A stretch of DNA of 64,000 nucleotides. Origin: Calothrix sp. PCC 7716. GTDB lineage: Bacteria > Cyanobacteriota > Cyanobacteriia > Cyanobacteriales > Nostocaceae. Location: assembly GCF_019977735.1 (NCBI RefSeq), contig NZ_AP025018.1:10482580-10546579 (forward strand), read 5' to 3'. A model generated the notes under the pieces. That model saw only the letters and a list, made by a program, of their open reading frames with translations. It was not told where the DNA came from and ran no database searches. Shown piece by piece: positions 1 to 8,321 of this stretch. Made by a program: the position numbers and the translations under genes. How positions within the stretch are numbered: position 1 is the stretch's first letter; every line of letters starts with the position of its first letter.

Positions 1-655
1 TCATTCGTTCTTCCATGTTCATCGCTTCAAAGGTAGTTCCAGCAAATTCGTATGCATAACCAACCCCACCCTTAACACCAAGAGTGCGAATAACATGCAA
101 AATAATATCTTTAGCGTATACACCTGGCTTTAAGGCGCCGTTAACTTCGATTTTACGAACTTTGAGTTTTGCCAAAGCCAACGTTTGCGAAGCCAGAACA
201 TCACGAACTTGGCTAGTTCCAATACCAAAAGCAATAGCACCAAAGGCGCCATGTGTGGAAGTATGGCTATCACCACAAGCAATAGTCATACCCGGTTGAG
301 TCAAACCTTGTTCAGGTGCAATAACGTGAACTATTCCCTGATTACCCGAACCAATATTATAAAAAGTGATATTATTATTTTGCGCGTTATGCTCCAAAGC
401 CTGCATCATCTCTTCAGCAAGAGTATCAACAAATGGACGTGCTTGGTTGTCAGTAGGAACAATATGGTCAACCGTTGCCACAGTCCGTTCTGGAAATAAA
501 ACCTTCAAACCCCGTTCGCGTAGCATCGCAAAAGCTTGGGGACTAGTAACTTCGTGAATAAGGTGAAGTCCTATAAATAGCTGTGTTTGCCCTGATGGCA
601 ACGTGCCTACAGTGTGCAATTCCCAAACTTTATCAAACAGCGTGCCCTTACTCAT
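1..655 (-). CDS. leuC: 3-isopropylmalate dehydratase large subunit, 3' end outside the window
   Basis: Isomerises 2- and 3-isopropylmalate in leucine synthesis, together with LeuD, in the cytoplasm. The minus strand opens with [14 protein letters not shown], followed by [19 protein letters not shown] text ([15 protein letters not shown]) and the aconitase-family segment [20 protein letters not shown] around residues 130-150. About 218 codons are visible, against roughly 467 in the family; the cysteines that bind the iron-sulfur cluster lie in the missing part. The start ATG is at 655-653 and speE diverges from it. Confidence 0.95.
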   Translation of the reverse strand, partial: MSKGTLFDKVWELHTVGTLPSGQTQLFIGLHLIHEVTSPQAFAMLRERGLKVLFPERTVATVDHIVPTDNQARPFVDTLAEEMMQALEHNAQNNNITFYNIGSGNQGIVHVIAPEQGLTQPGMTIACGDSHTSTHGAFGAIAFGIGTSQVRDVLASQTLALAKLKVRKIEVNGALKPGVYAKDIILHVIRTLGVKGGVGYAYEFAGTTFEAMNMEERM

Positions 656-805
656 ATCTAAAATCCGTGTTCTTATTCTCTCGAATTTTAAATATTAACA
701 AAAAATAGGTCTTTAAATTTAGAAACTCTGGGTGCCAAAGTCATGTATACTTTCCACTGGCATTTGATTTGTTTGATAAGGCACCCCTTTAAAATAACTA
801 CTACA

Positions 806-1696
806 ATGACTACACCTGACACTTCTCAATTTAACCCGGAAGAATGGGTAATTGACCATAATAGCAAAAGCGCGCTGTCAATTCGCGTCAAAGGAGAATG
901 TCTTTTTAAAGAGCAATCGCCATTTCAATTAGTAGAAGTATTTGATACATACGACCGAGGGAAAATGCTGACTATTGACCGCATGGTTATGTGTACCGAA
1001 TCAGATGAAGCAAACTATCATGAGATGATTGTTCATGTACCAATGTTTGCTAATTCCAGTATCAAAGATGTATTAGTAATCGGTGCCGGAGATGGTGGTA
1101 CAATTCGGGAACTCATGCGTCACCCAGGTATCGAAAAAGTAACAATGGTAGAAATTGACGAAGTTGTAGTACGCGCAAGCAAGCAATTTTTACCCACAAT
1201 ATCATCAGCCCTAGAACATCCCAAATTGAATTTGCTCATCGACGATGGCATTAAATTCGTCAAAGATGCCGCCGATGCATCTTATGATTTAGTCATTATC
1301 GACTCCTCCGACCCAGTCGGTCCATCAGAAGGACTTTTCAGCAAATCATTTTACGAAGACGTATACCGTTGCTTGCGTCCAGGTGGAGTAGTAACAATAC
1401 AGAGCGAGTCACCACTATTCCATCCCGACGCATTCGTAGACTTAAATAAATGCCTTAAAGAAGTTTTCGGCGCCGACTTTGTACATCCGTACTTAGTATT
1501 TATACCCATGTACCCTACAGGAATGTGGAGTTTGACATATTGCTCTAAACAAGGACAACACCCAGTTAACAACTTTGACCGTGACTCTTCAGCGCAATTT
1601 ACAAAAAAACATAACCTACGCTACTACAACCCAGATATTCATCAAGCAGCGTTTGCGCTACCTGGTTATATTCAGCAAAAAATTATATCCACGTAG
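806..1696 (+). CDS. speE: Spermidine synthase (polyamine aminopropyltransferase)
   Basis: Transfers an aminopropyl group from decarboxylated S-adenosylmethionine to putrescine. Visible motifs are YHEMIVHVPMF at residues 71-81, the nucleotide-binding GAGDGG at 93-98 and DSSDPVGPSEG at 166-176, which carries the catalytic-site aspartates. The 296 residues fit the family. An in-frame ATG at 743 would add 21 residues unlike the family, so the ATG at 806 (MTTPDTSQF) is preferred. The stop codon TAG lies inside a dispersed palindrome (1693-1720). That suggests the repeat inserted at, or replaced, the original 3' end. Confidence 0.93.
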   Translation: MTTPDTSQFNPEEWVIDHNSKSALSIRVKGECLFKEQSPFQLVEVFDTYDRGKMLTIDRMVMCTESDEANYHEMIVHVPMFANSSIKDVLVIGAGDGGTIRELMRHPGIEKVTMVEIDEVVVRASKQFLPTISSALEHPKLNLLIDDGIKFVKDAADASYDLVIIDSSDPVGPSEGLFSKSFYEDVYRCLRPGGVVTIQSESPLFHPDAFVDLNKCLKEVFGADFVHPYLVFIPMYPTGMWSLTYCSKQGQHPVNNFDRDSSAQFTKKHNLRYYNPDIHQAAFALPGYIQQKIIST

Positions 1697-1720
1697 AGAC
1701 GTGACATGTCACGTCTCTAC
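1693..1720. repeat. Dispersed palindrome, GTAGAGACG family
   Basis: Perfect 14+14 inverted repeat (GTAGAGACGTGACA and its complement). The same family appears at 7304, 27586, 36344, 42909, 43630 and 59841. It supplies the stop codon of speE and could act as a hairpin terminator. Confidence 0.9.
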
Positions 1721-1729
1721 AATTTACGT

Positions 1730-2203
1730 TTATTTTCTTTTACCTAGTAAACCCAACTGCCTCAACTCACTCTCAGTATCATCAGACCACTCACGCACCG
1801 AACCAAAGGCGCCATCATAAACCGCAGTCAAAATCCTTTTTTCTGCGGGTTTAGCAAAAAATAAATAGCGGGCGCCAGTAGTGGTAATAAAATTATCGCA
1901 AGAAGTTCTATTAAACCCCGTTAAGGTAACAATTCTTGAACCTTTACCTTTAAAATAGCGCTTGACTCGAACTGTCACTTTATCTTCATTCACTCGAATC
2001 ACAGTACCATCAAAAACATAAGGAGTATTATCCACCCTTGCCGCCAAAGTTGCAGGCGTGCTTCCTGGTGCAGGTCTACAAGCACTTGCAGGTTGCGATA
2101 AAATTGCACCTAAAATAATACATACAAAAAAGCTGGCTCCTACTAGTTTTGATTTTACTAACCAATATCTAAAGTCTTTATTATTACTTAATAACTTCAA
2201 CAT
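1730..2203 (-). CDS. Secreted small protein of unknown function
   Basis: 157 residues. A hydrophobic stretch at about residues 20-40 ends in SQPASAC, which reads as a signal peptide with a possible cleavage or lipidation site at the cysteine near 42. The mature part is mostly predicted beta strand (TPYVFDGTVIRV, KVTVRVKRYFKG, RYLFFAKP) and has a second cysteine in the NRTSCDNF segment. The strand pattern and paired cysteines recall small OB-fold/NTR-like secreted domains, but that is a guess. It converges on speE. No partner gene is evident. Confidence 0.65.
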   Translation of the reverse strand: MLKLLSNNKDFRYWLVKSKLVGASFFVCIILGAILSQPASACRPAPGSTPATLAARVDNTPYVFDGTVIRVNEDKVTVRVKRYFKGKGSRIVTLTGFNRTSCDNFITTTGARYLFFAKPAEKRILTAVYDGAFGSVREWSDDTESELRQLGLLGKRK

Positions 2204-2237
2204 AATTTAATAATTATTGTGCATCTAATAAGGTAAA

Positions 2238-2302
2238 GAAACCGGGTTTCTACGCAGAATCATCGTTTTTATTACAATCTCTCAACAAAGAAACCCGGTT
2301 TC
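2238..2302. repeat. Dispersed inverted repeat, GAAACCGGGTTTC family
   Basis: GAAACCGGGTTTC at 2238-2250 faces GAAACCCGGTTTC at 2290-2302, forming a long hairpin. Related copies sit at 7207-7273, 21656-21720 and 43843-43906, always in spacers. Confidence 0.85.
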
Positions 2303-2356
2303 TAGAGGCTTAGACGTTCAATTCTAATTTTTGTTGCAGTTGTTACCAAGCACTTA

Positions 2357-2390
2357 TCCGTTACATCCGTTACATCCGTTACATCCGTTG
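2357..2390. repeat. Short tandem repeat, 9-bp unit TCCGTTACA
   Basis: Three perfect units plus a partial one (2357-2389), inside the 440-bp spacer between the secreted protein and the antiporter gene. A near copy, reverse-complemented and with similar flanks, forms the 3' end of the mgtC-like gene at about 61533-61567. Confidence 0.9.
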
Positions 2391-2643
2391 CCAGTCTTGC
2401 CTATTTGAGCGAAACCACATAAAAATTCATACGTATCCAGCAATTGGGTAACTTAACTACTTGGCTCTGCTACTGAACATTATTATTACCACAACATCAA
2501 TAATTTATACACAACATTAATTAATGATAATATTAAAGAATTAAAATCCCGTCTAAAGGTAGAACTGTAAACAGAAGATAACCCTTATCCTACTAGCAAT
2601 TGTTTATTTTACTCGTCAAAAACTAATAAAAAGGATACTAAAA

Positions 2644-4710
2644 GTGCTTATAAATAGCCCAATCATTGCATTTACCATTCTTTTAATAGTAATATTTACA
2701 ATTCCACCACTCTTCGAGCGGCTCAAGCTGCCTGGACTAGTAGGTTTGCTTATAGCAGGTGTAATTTTGGGTGATAGCGGATTAAAACTTCTCAATCCTG
2801 AGTCAGAAAGCATTAAACTATTATCTGAAATTGGCAAAATATATTTAATGTTTGTGGCAGGGTTAGAAATAGACTTAGAACAATTTCGTAAAACAAAAAA
2901 CCGTTCAATAGGATTTGGATTTTTAACATTTATAGTTCCAATGATTGCGGGTATTGTAGTTGGTAGAATATTTAATTTTAGCTGGAATAGCTCTGTTTTA
3001 ATTGGCTCTCTACTTGCTTCACATACCCTTTTAGCGTATCCAATCGTCAGTCGCTTAGGAGTGGTAGCAAATGAAGCTGTAACAGTTACTATCGGCGCCA
3101 CAATTTTTACAGATACAGGTGCCTTATTAGTACTAGCAGTATGTGTAGGAATTCATGGTGGAGAATTTACACCTCTGAGTTTAATTACTTTACTGGGTGG
3201 ATTAGCTATTTATTCAGTAATTGTTTTATTCGGTTTTGATTGGGCAGGAAAAGAGTTTTTTAAACGGACAGGCGATGAGCAAAGTAACCAATTTTTATTT
3301 ATTTTATTAGCATTGTTTTTAGCATCGGCAGGTGCCCAAGTTATTGGTGTAGAAAAAATAGTTGGCGCCTTTTTAGCGGGTTTAGCGGTAAACGATGTTT
3401 TAGGACGCAGCCCAGTTAAAGAAAAAATAGAGTTTATTGGCAGTGCATTATTTATCCCTTGTTTTTTCATAGACATGGGATTATTAATTGATATACCAGC
3501 ATTCATCAAGACTTTAAGCTCAATAGGTTTAACAGCAGCAATAGTGATAGGTTTGATTGGTAGTAAATTTATTGCCGCATATCTAGCTAAAGTTTTTTAC
3601 CGTTATAACAATGTAGAACTGTTAACAATGTGGTCATTATCTTTGCCACAAGTAGCTGCCACACTCGCTGCGGCATTAGTTGCCTATGAAACTGTAAATG
3701 CCAACAATGAAAGACTAATTAATAGCGGTGTTTTAAATAGTGTTATAGTTCTAATGCTAATCACAGCTATTCTTGGCCCAGTAATAACAGCGAGGTCTGC
3801 TGCTTCTCTAACTATTCCCCAAGCAGATTTAGCTTCTGAACCTCTCTCAACTTGGTGGAGTAACTACCGCGATGATGTCGTAGATATAATTCATCAAACA
3901 TTCACTGTAGTAGTTCCCATTTACAACCCGCAAACCCAACGTTATTTACTAGAAATGGCGGCAATTTTAGCTCGTTACGAGTCAGGAAGACTGGTGCCAT
4001 TAGCAATAACAAAAGGACATATCCAAATGGATAATCCCCAATTGAAAACCGAACTTGTGCAAGCTAGAGAAAGATTGGATTTAGCCACAGATATAAGCAA
4101 AGAATTTGATATAGAAGTGGCGCCAGCAATTCGGATAGATGATGATATAGCTTTAGGTATAAGTCGTGTTAGTCGAGAGCAAGACGCAAACCTGTTAATA
4201 TTAGGTTGGTCACAAAACATCGGTTTAAAAGCAAAAGTATTTGGTAATATAATTGATAGTATCTTTTGGTCTTCTCACTGCCCAGTTGCTGTAACTCGTC
4301 TTTTAAAAAGTCCAACAGAGTTCAAAAAAATTCTCGTACCCGTCGGAGATTTAACATCTCAAACAACAGGCGCCATTAGGTTTGCTCAAATACTAGCTGA
4401 AGGGAATCAAGCAGAAATAATCTTATTGCACATTCGTAACCCGAAAACCACACAAATTCAAGTAGAAGTATTTGAATCAAAAATATTAGATATAGCTTCA
4501 AAGAATCAATCAAAAATAAACAATACTATTAAAACAGTAAAAGGTAATGATATAGCCAGAATAATTACTCAAGAAGCATTAAATACCGATATAGTAATTT
4601 TGCGTTCCGTGCGCTACCGTACTGCTGGAGGATTAGCAGTCAGCGAAGTCACAACGCAAGTAATCAAACAACTAAAAACTTCATTCATCTTACTTGGAGA
4701 AACAAACTAA
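2644..4710 (+). CDS. Cation:proton antiporter (CPA2/KefB type) with two universal-stress domains
   Basis: An inner-membrane monovalent cation/proton exchanger by family. Residues 1 to about 385 hold roughly twelve hydrophobic segments of the Na_H_Exchanger fold, including the GxxLLAxxxLGDSGL start and the AQVIGVEKIVGAFLAGLAV segment. Two UspA-like domains follow, at about 405-550 (TFTVVVPIYNP, DANLLILGW) and 555-685 (KKILVPVGDL, DIVILRSV), probably nucleotide-binding and regulatory. The start is GTG at 2644, with GGA about 8 bases upstream. No TrkA-N domain is present. The transported ion cannot be read from sequence. Confidence 0.88.
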   Translation: MLINSPIIAFTILLIVIFTIPPLFERLKLPGLVGLLIAGVILGDSGLKLLNPESESIKLLSEIGKIYLMFVAGLEIDLEQFRKTKNRSIGFGFLTFIVPMIAGIVVGRIFNFSWNSSVLIGSLLASHTLLAYPIVSRLGVVANEAVTVTIGATIFTDTGALLVLAVCVGIHGGEFTPLSLITLLGGLAIYSVIVLFGFDWAGKEFFKRTGDEQSNQFLFILLALFLASAGAQVIGVEKIVGAFLAGLAVNDVLGRSPVKEKIEFIGSALFIPCFFIDMGLLIDIPAFIKTLSSIGLTAAIVIGLIGSKFIAAYLAKVFYRYNNVELLTMWSLSLPQVAATLAAALVAYETVNANNERLINSGVLNSVIVLMLITAILGPVITARSAASLTIPQADLASEPLSTWWSNYRDDVVDIIHQTFTVVVPIYNPQTQRYLLEMAAILARYESGRLVPLAITKGHIQMDNPQLKTELVQARERLDLATDISKEFDIEVAPAIRIDDDIALGISRVSREQDANLLILGWSQNIGLKAKVFGNIIDSIFWSSHCPVAVTRLLKSPTEFKKILVPVGDLTSQTTGAIRFAQILAEGNQAEIILLHIRNPKTTQIQVEVFESKILDIASKNQSKINNTIKTVKGNDIARIITQEALNTDIVILRSVRYRTAGGLAVSEVTTQVIKQLKTSFILLGETN

Positions 4711-4752
4711 CACTCCACGTTACTCGTAGCACAGGCATACGAACTGTGCAGT

Positions 4753-4771
4753 AAGGTGGGCATTGCCCACC
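4753..4771. repeat. Dispersed palindrome, AAGGTGGGCATTGCCCACC family
   Basis: Near-perfect palindrome just after the antiporter gene and before the convergent slipin gene. Other copies are at 6361-6377 and 46852-46872, with a partial one at 51653-51665. Confidence 0.85.
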
Positions 4772-4789
4772 ATACAAACTCCCAAAACT

Positions 4790-6316
4790 TTATTGTCTAT
4801 TAATGCTAATTAACTCGGTTAAAATGCTGTCTAAGCTACCGTTTACTTGAATTTTCTCAATTTTATCGGCAATTCGTTCTAACACTTCGAGTTCCTTCAA
4901 CCGCAAAGCAACGGGGTTATCTTCCATAACTTTCGCGGTATTTAGCATACTACGAGTTGCGGCAGTTTCTTCACGGCGCCTAACCACATTAGCTTGAGCA
5001 GCTTTTTCAGCTTCGACTACCTTACTCAAAATAGTCTTAATCTCACCTGGTAAAATAATATCCTTAACACCTACAGAAGCAACTTCAATTCCATAGTCTG
5101 CTGTCTTAGTGCGAATGTACTCAGAAATACTCGTGTCAACGGCGCCTTTATCTTCGAGCAAAGCATCAAGAGTCTTTTCACCAACAGCCCCGCGTAAAGC
5201 AAATTGTAATTCTTTGTACAAGAAATTACTTATATCTGACAAAGCATTTTTTGCTCGTAATGGTTCTACAATACGATAACCAGCCGTCAAGTTTAACCGC
5301 AAAGGCACTTTATCTTTAGAAAGAATATCTTGACCCGATACTTCCATTGCTTGTTGACGCAAGTCAAAAACTTCAGTTAAAAAAGACCGTCCAAATATCC
5401 ACCAAGCGTGGACACCCGGTTGAAGTTCGTTCTTGAACTCTTGGTTAATATACAGTAGACCAATATGCTGTGCCTTAACCTCGCATAAATGCAAACTCTT
5501 GCAAGCAAGATAAGTTACTTCAGGTAAACCAGAGTTTAACTCAGCAACTAAACGAGGTGGTAACTTCGCATCTGTGCTAATATCAATAACTTCGACTTCC
5601 ACACCTTGCCAAAACAGCTTGCGACTAGATGGCGCCAGTATAGAAATAGCTTTACCTTGATATCGTACAATAGCAACTTGAGTACTCAGTAATTGCACTA
5701 CCTCACAATAAGCAGCAACAAATTCAAGATGTCTTTGAATCAAAACATCTTCAAGGGGAAAATCTGGATTTGGGATAATTCGGCTAAGAGTACGAACAGC
5801 TACATCTCTATCAAAAGTCCAAAATGCGTACTCGCCTGGTTCTAAAGGTCGAACAAAGTTATTTTGCACATACAGCAAACCAATCTCAGACTCAGAAATT
5901 TGGAACTTTTTAATTCCACCCAAAACCAGACTGCGCGTTTGTTGAACAAACTCAGATGGTAACTCTAAGCTTTCCTCTAAATTAAAGACATGTGCTTCCA
6001 CTTCAATAAAACCACGCCAAAACGCGCGTAGTTGATTTGGTGCAACGCTCAACCAGTTTTGACCCAAACGAACCAAAGCAGTTTGGTTAAATGCAGTTCG
6101 CACAATTAATAAATAATCTTCCAACTCAGAACCGTGGTTTCGCAGCAACAATTCTAAGTTTTCAATCTTAGCTTCTGGCACATTCAGGTCATATGCTTTA
6201 ACTTGCCAGTGGCTACCAAAATAAGTATAAGTACCAGGCTGCAAAATTTTCTTAAAATCGCTGCGGTGATACAAAATTCCCAGTTCGTTAGGTTTGATAT
6301 AAAAAGTTTTCCACAT
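4790..6316 (-). CDS. Slipin / SPFH-domain protein with repeated N-terminal modules
   Basis: A stomatin-prohibitin family member, likely organising membrane microdomains. Its 508 residues are longer than typical slipins (about 250-380). A motif of the form G(I/L)LY...F...L.PG.Y..W occurs three times, near residues 13-33, 148-170 and 288-312. A second motif, A(L/I)VR.GQ..L.P...R.FW.G, occurs twice between them. The SPFH domain covers about 310-440, ending in an alanine- and glutamate-rich helix (VVEAEKAAQANVVRRREE). The reading frame also opens at 6379, but those codons lie in a dispersed palindrome, so the ATG at 6316 (MWKTFYIKPNELG) is chosen. Confidence 0.82.
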   Translation of the reverse strand: MWKTFYIKPNELGILYHRSDFKKILQPGTYTYFGSHWQVKAYDLNVPEAKIENLELLLRNHGSELEDYLLIVRTAFNQTALVRLGQNWLSVAPNQLRAFWRGFIEVEAHVFNLEESLELPSEFVQQTRSLVLGGIKKFQISESEIGLLYVQNNFVRPLEPGEYAFWTFDRDVAVRTLSRIIPNPDFPLEDVLIQRHLEFVAAYCEVVQLLSTQVAIVRYQGKAISILAPSSRKLFWQGVEVEVIDISTDAKLPPRLVAELNSGLPEVTYLACKSLHLCEVKAQHIGLLYINQEFKNELQPGVHAWWIFGRSFLTEVFDLRQQAMEVSGQDILSKDKVPLRLNLTAGYRIVEPLRAKNALSDISNFLYKELQFALRGAVGEKTLDALLEDKGAVDTSISEYIRTKTADYGIEVASVGVKDIILPGEIKTILSKVVEAEKAAQANVVRRREETAATRSMLNTAKVMEDNPVALRLKELEVLERIADKIEKIQVNGSLDSILTELISINRQ

Positions 6317-6360
6317 AGTGATATTGATAGATAATTTGGGTATTTTTACCCAGAACGTAA

Positions 6361-6377
6361 GGTGGGCACTGCCCACC
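6361..6377. repeat. Dispersed palindrome, GGTGGGCACTGCCCACC
   Basis: Second copy of the family at 4753, so the slipin gene is bracketed by the same element. It creates a spurious upstream start for that gene. Confidence 0.85.
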
Positions 6378-6712
6378 ATACAACTGAGATAAGCTTTTAA
6401 TGTTTGTATTATATGTAGTATATGGAATTATTATAAACTCCGCAAGTGCAAGTGTCTACAGTTAAGATGCGGGCAAATACATATTTATCTACTGGATTAA
6501 GATTGTTGTCACTAAACTACCTTTCGGCAATTCAGCAAACAACGCTCACATATATCGTTCAATTTGCTAATTCCAAGTTCTGTAAAGAACTTAGATGTTA
6601 CAAATGAAGGACATACTCAAGTAGAGAAAATGTAAACGCACAGGCGCCTTTTCTGTTGCATTAACGCTTACCACGAATGAAAAGCAAAAACGCGCACCTG
6701 CACCACAGAGTT

Positions 6713-6799
6713 TGTAAAATAACGGAATCGAACCGTTTCGGGATTTCTCCCTTTTTCCATTTTTGTTGGAGCTACTTCCTCAAAGTAGTGTCTTTTGAC
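6713..6799 (-). tRNA. Degenerate type II tRNA-like element (Leu-like)
   Basis: On the minus strand a T-arm with TTCGATT loop (AACGG/CCGTT) follows a long variable arm (GGGA-GAAA-TCCC), as in Leu or Ser tRNAs. The acceptor ends GTCAAAA and ATTTTAC pair at only five of seven positions. The D-arm looks like CTACTT-TGAGG-AAGTAG, which is abnormal. The anticodon loop would read ACAAAAA, without U at position 33. No encoded CCA. It is first of three such elements in a row and is probably not a working tRNA in translation. Confidence 0.5.
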
Positions 6800-6810
6800 C
6801 CGGACAGGGT

Positions 6811-6884
6811 TGGTAAAAGTGTAGGAATCGAACCTACTACCAATCGGTTAAACGCCGACCGCTCTACCTAATGAGCTAACTTTT
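6811..6884 (-). tRNA. Degenerate tRNA-Asn-like gene with altered anticodon loop
   Basis: Resembles cyanobacterial tRNA-Asn: D-arm GCTC-ATTAGGTA-GAGC, anticodon stem GTCGG/CCGAT, T-arm GTAGG-TTCGATT-CCTAC, and an encoded 3' CCA. The anticodon loop reads CGTTTAA where Asn tRNAs have CTGTTAA, so U33 is lost and the anticodon would read TTT. The acceptor stem has six good pairs (AAAAGT/ACTTTT). Its 5' end abuts the CCA of the next tRNA-like gene. Probably non-canonical or decayed. Confidence 0.6.
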
Positions 6885-6956
6885 TGGGGTATGATAAAGG
6901 ACTCGAACCTTTGTCCAGCCGATTCTTCGGATGCTCTGCCACTGAGCTAATCACAC
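6885..6956 (-). tRNA. tRNA-like gene with shortened anticodon loop (Phe-like?)
   Basis: The acceptor stem GTGTGAT/ATCATAC pairs fully (one G-U), the D-arm is GCTC-AGTGGCA-GAGC, the T-arm is AAAGG-TTCGAGT-CCTTT, and CCA is encoded at 6887-6885. The anticodon arm reads TCCGA-AGAA-TCGGC: either a four-base loop or a three-pair stem with a six-base loop containing GAA. A normal seven-base loop cannot be drawn. It lies directly head-to-tail with the element at 6811-6884, as in a tRNA array. Confidence 0.6.
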
Positions 6957-7102
6957 GATAAGACAGTCACAATAATGCGGCATACGCACAATTAAATCTG
7001 AAGAGCGCACCAGTTGAGCATACAGAACCCAAACCATAGCATCGCTTTGTATTACTGCCTTACTACACATTGTAACACAAAAATTTGTGAGGCGCCAACT
7101 AC

Positions 7103-7182
7103 ATCATGCTAAAAAACAAAGCATCCCTTGTCATGCTGAGGTACGAAGCATCTCTCGTCATGCTGAAGAACAAAGCATTTCT
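7103..7182. repeat. Three tandem copies of a TCATGCTGA...AAGCAT repeat
   Basis: Units of about 26 bases of the form TGTCATGCTGAGGTACGAAGCATC, slightly divergent from each other. A single copy lies at 20187-20216. The minus-strand reading frame across it is a repeat artefact. Confidence 0.8.
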
Positions 7183-7206
7183 CAATACTGCTCGGTTAAC
7201 TTCTAA

Positions 7207-7273
7207 GAAACCGGGCTTCTTTATGAATAAATAGGGGTTTCTAGCAAAATCTTTCTCAAGAAGCCCGGTTTCT
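7207..7273. repeat. Dispersed inverted repeat, GAAACCGGGCTTC family
   Basis: GAAACCGGGCTTC and GAAGCCCGGTTTC arms about 40 bases apart. Same family as 2238-2302. Confidence 0.85.
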
Positions 7274-7303
7274 CGGACTGATGCAGGATGTGAGTTAACG
7301 TAT

Positions 7304-7329
7304 GTAGAGACGTGATTAATCACGTCTCT
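7304..7329. repeat. Dispersed palindrome, GTAGAGACGTGA family
   Basis: GTAGAGACGTGATT faces AATCACGTCTCT. Member of the family listed at 1693. Confidence 0.85.
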
Positions 7330-7601
7330 GAGCGGGGTTTCAGGTTTGGACAACTAAGTATCGGAATACTAAGAGATTCATCAGCATTCAAATAATTTAT
7401 TACACGAGCATTTTGATTACTGCCAAATGCATTACACATAAATTTTGCAAGCATTTTATTTTCATTTGTAGTCATAATACTAAATGACTGACTAAGTGCC
7501 AGTTATATGTTTTTTCAACCCTATTCTATTTTCTTAAGTAGTTTACATGCTGTATACGTTGGTAAGATATACTTTTAGTATTACCTACGCAGTAGCAACA
7601 T

Positions 7602-7805
7602 CTATTTTTCAGAATCATCTTTTAATTTGCCTAACTTATTTATTAGATAATTTTCCACTTGATGAAGTTGTTGCATCTTAGTCGCAACTTCTTCGAGTTT
7701 ACGCTCAATGATTCGTATTTGTTCGCTTTTAGGAATAGAGCCATTCCCCCATTCGTCGAGCAATTGCTTCATTTCGCCAAGAGTAAAGTTTAATAATATC
7801 ACCAA
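7602..7805 (-). pseudogene. MerR-family regulator remnant (C-terminal half only)
   Basis: 67 codons. From about residue 9 the text LGEMKQLLDEWGNGSIPKSE followed by RIIERKLEEVATKMQQLHQV matches the dimerisation helix region that follows the DNA-binding domain in MerR regulators. The winged-helix part (usually the first 70 residues) is absent. The upstream sequence in all minus-strand frames gives no match to it and is replaced by the GTAC-rich segment. A free-standing small coiled-coil protein is possible, but a truncated gene is more likely. Confidence 0.55.
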
Positions 7806-7838
7806 ATATCTTATTGAAACTAACTAAAACTCTTGTTC

Positions 7839-8178
7839 GTACCATAAAATTAGAGGTTTCGTACCACAAATTAGGCTTGTTTTGTACCAAAATCAGTGTG
7901 CTAGACGGTACGGGAAAGACATTATTTTGAATTTCAAGCAGTCTTTGGTACTGAATTTCGTACCGTGGTACGGTACCAAAAATCAACGGTATAATCAGCC
8001 TTTCAAAGAATTTTGTTTTAAATTTTCTCTCTATACCATACTCAGAATGGTACAATTTTCCTCATTTGTTGGTACAATTTTATGGCTCGTACCTTAAAAT
8101 TTGGTACAAAACCGTAAAAAAATGGTACGGACACATTTTTCGTACCATCACCGTACCATTATAAGTATGAGTCCGTAC
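7839..8178. repeat. Cluster of sixteen GTAC-centred motifs
   Basis: GTAC occurs 16 times in about 340 bases, mostly as TGGTACGG, CCGTACCA or TTGGTACAA, on both strands and at irregular spacing. One or two would be expected. The segment lies between the MerR remnant (minus) and the ureohydrolase gene (plus). No protein or RNA family was recognised in it. Confidence 0.85.
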
Positions 8179-8321
8179 CAATAATTTTTGGATTACTATT
8201 TTTGAATTTTATCTAATATAAATAATGTTTCTTATTGCGATTCAGGAATTTATATCTCAGATTCCGCGCTTGGCCTTTAACATGGTAATGGTTTAGTTCA
8301 GAATGTCGGAAGCGTGTTATT

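Noticed and set aside
743-806. Upstream extension of speE
   Set aside because: The extra 21 residues do not resemble the family; ATG at 806 fits.
6677-6871. Plus-strand open frame of 64 codons
   Set aside because: It is antisense to the tRNA-like elements; the GIEPTTNRLNADRST text is typical of translated tRNA genes.
6960-7030. Fourth possible tRNA-like element on the minus strand
   Set aside because: A D-arm-like TGCTCAACTGGTGCGC is present, but no acceptor or T-arm partner could be drawn.
7099-7353. Minus-strand open frame of 84 codons
   Set aside because: It is made of tandem and inverted dispersed repeats (SMTRDA units from TCATGCTGA copies), not a gene.
7729-8055. Minus-strand open frame of 108 codons across the GTAC cluster
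   Set aside because: No ribosome site, no family resemblance, and composition driven by the GTAC motifs.
8200-8321. Guanidine riboswitch before the ureohydrolase gene
   Set aside because: The conserved ACGR and GGGACGACGAC-type elements were not found.
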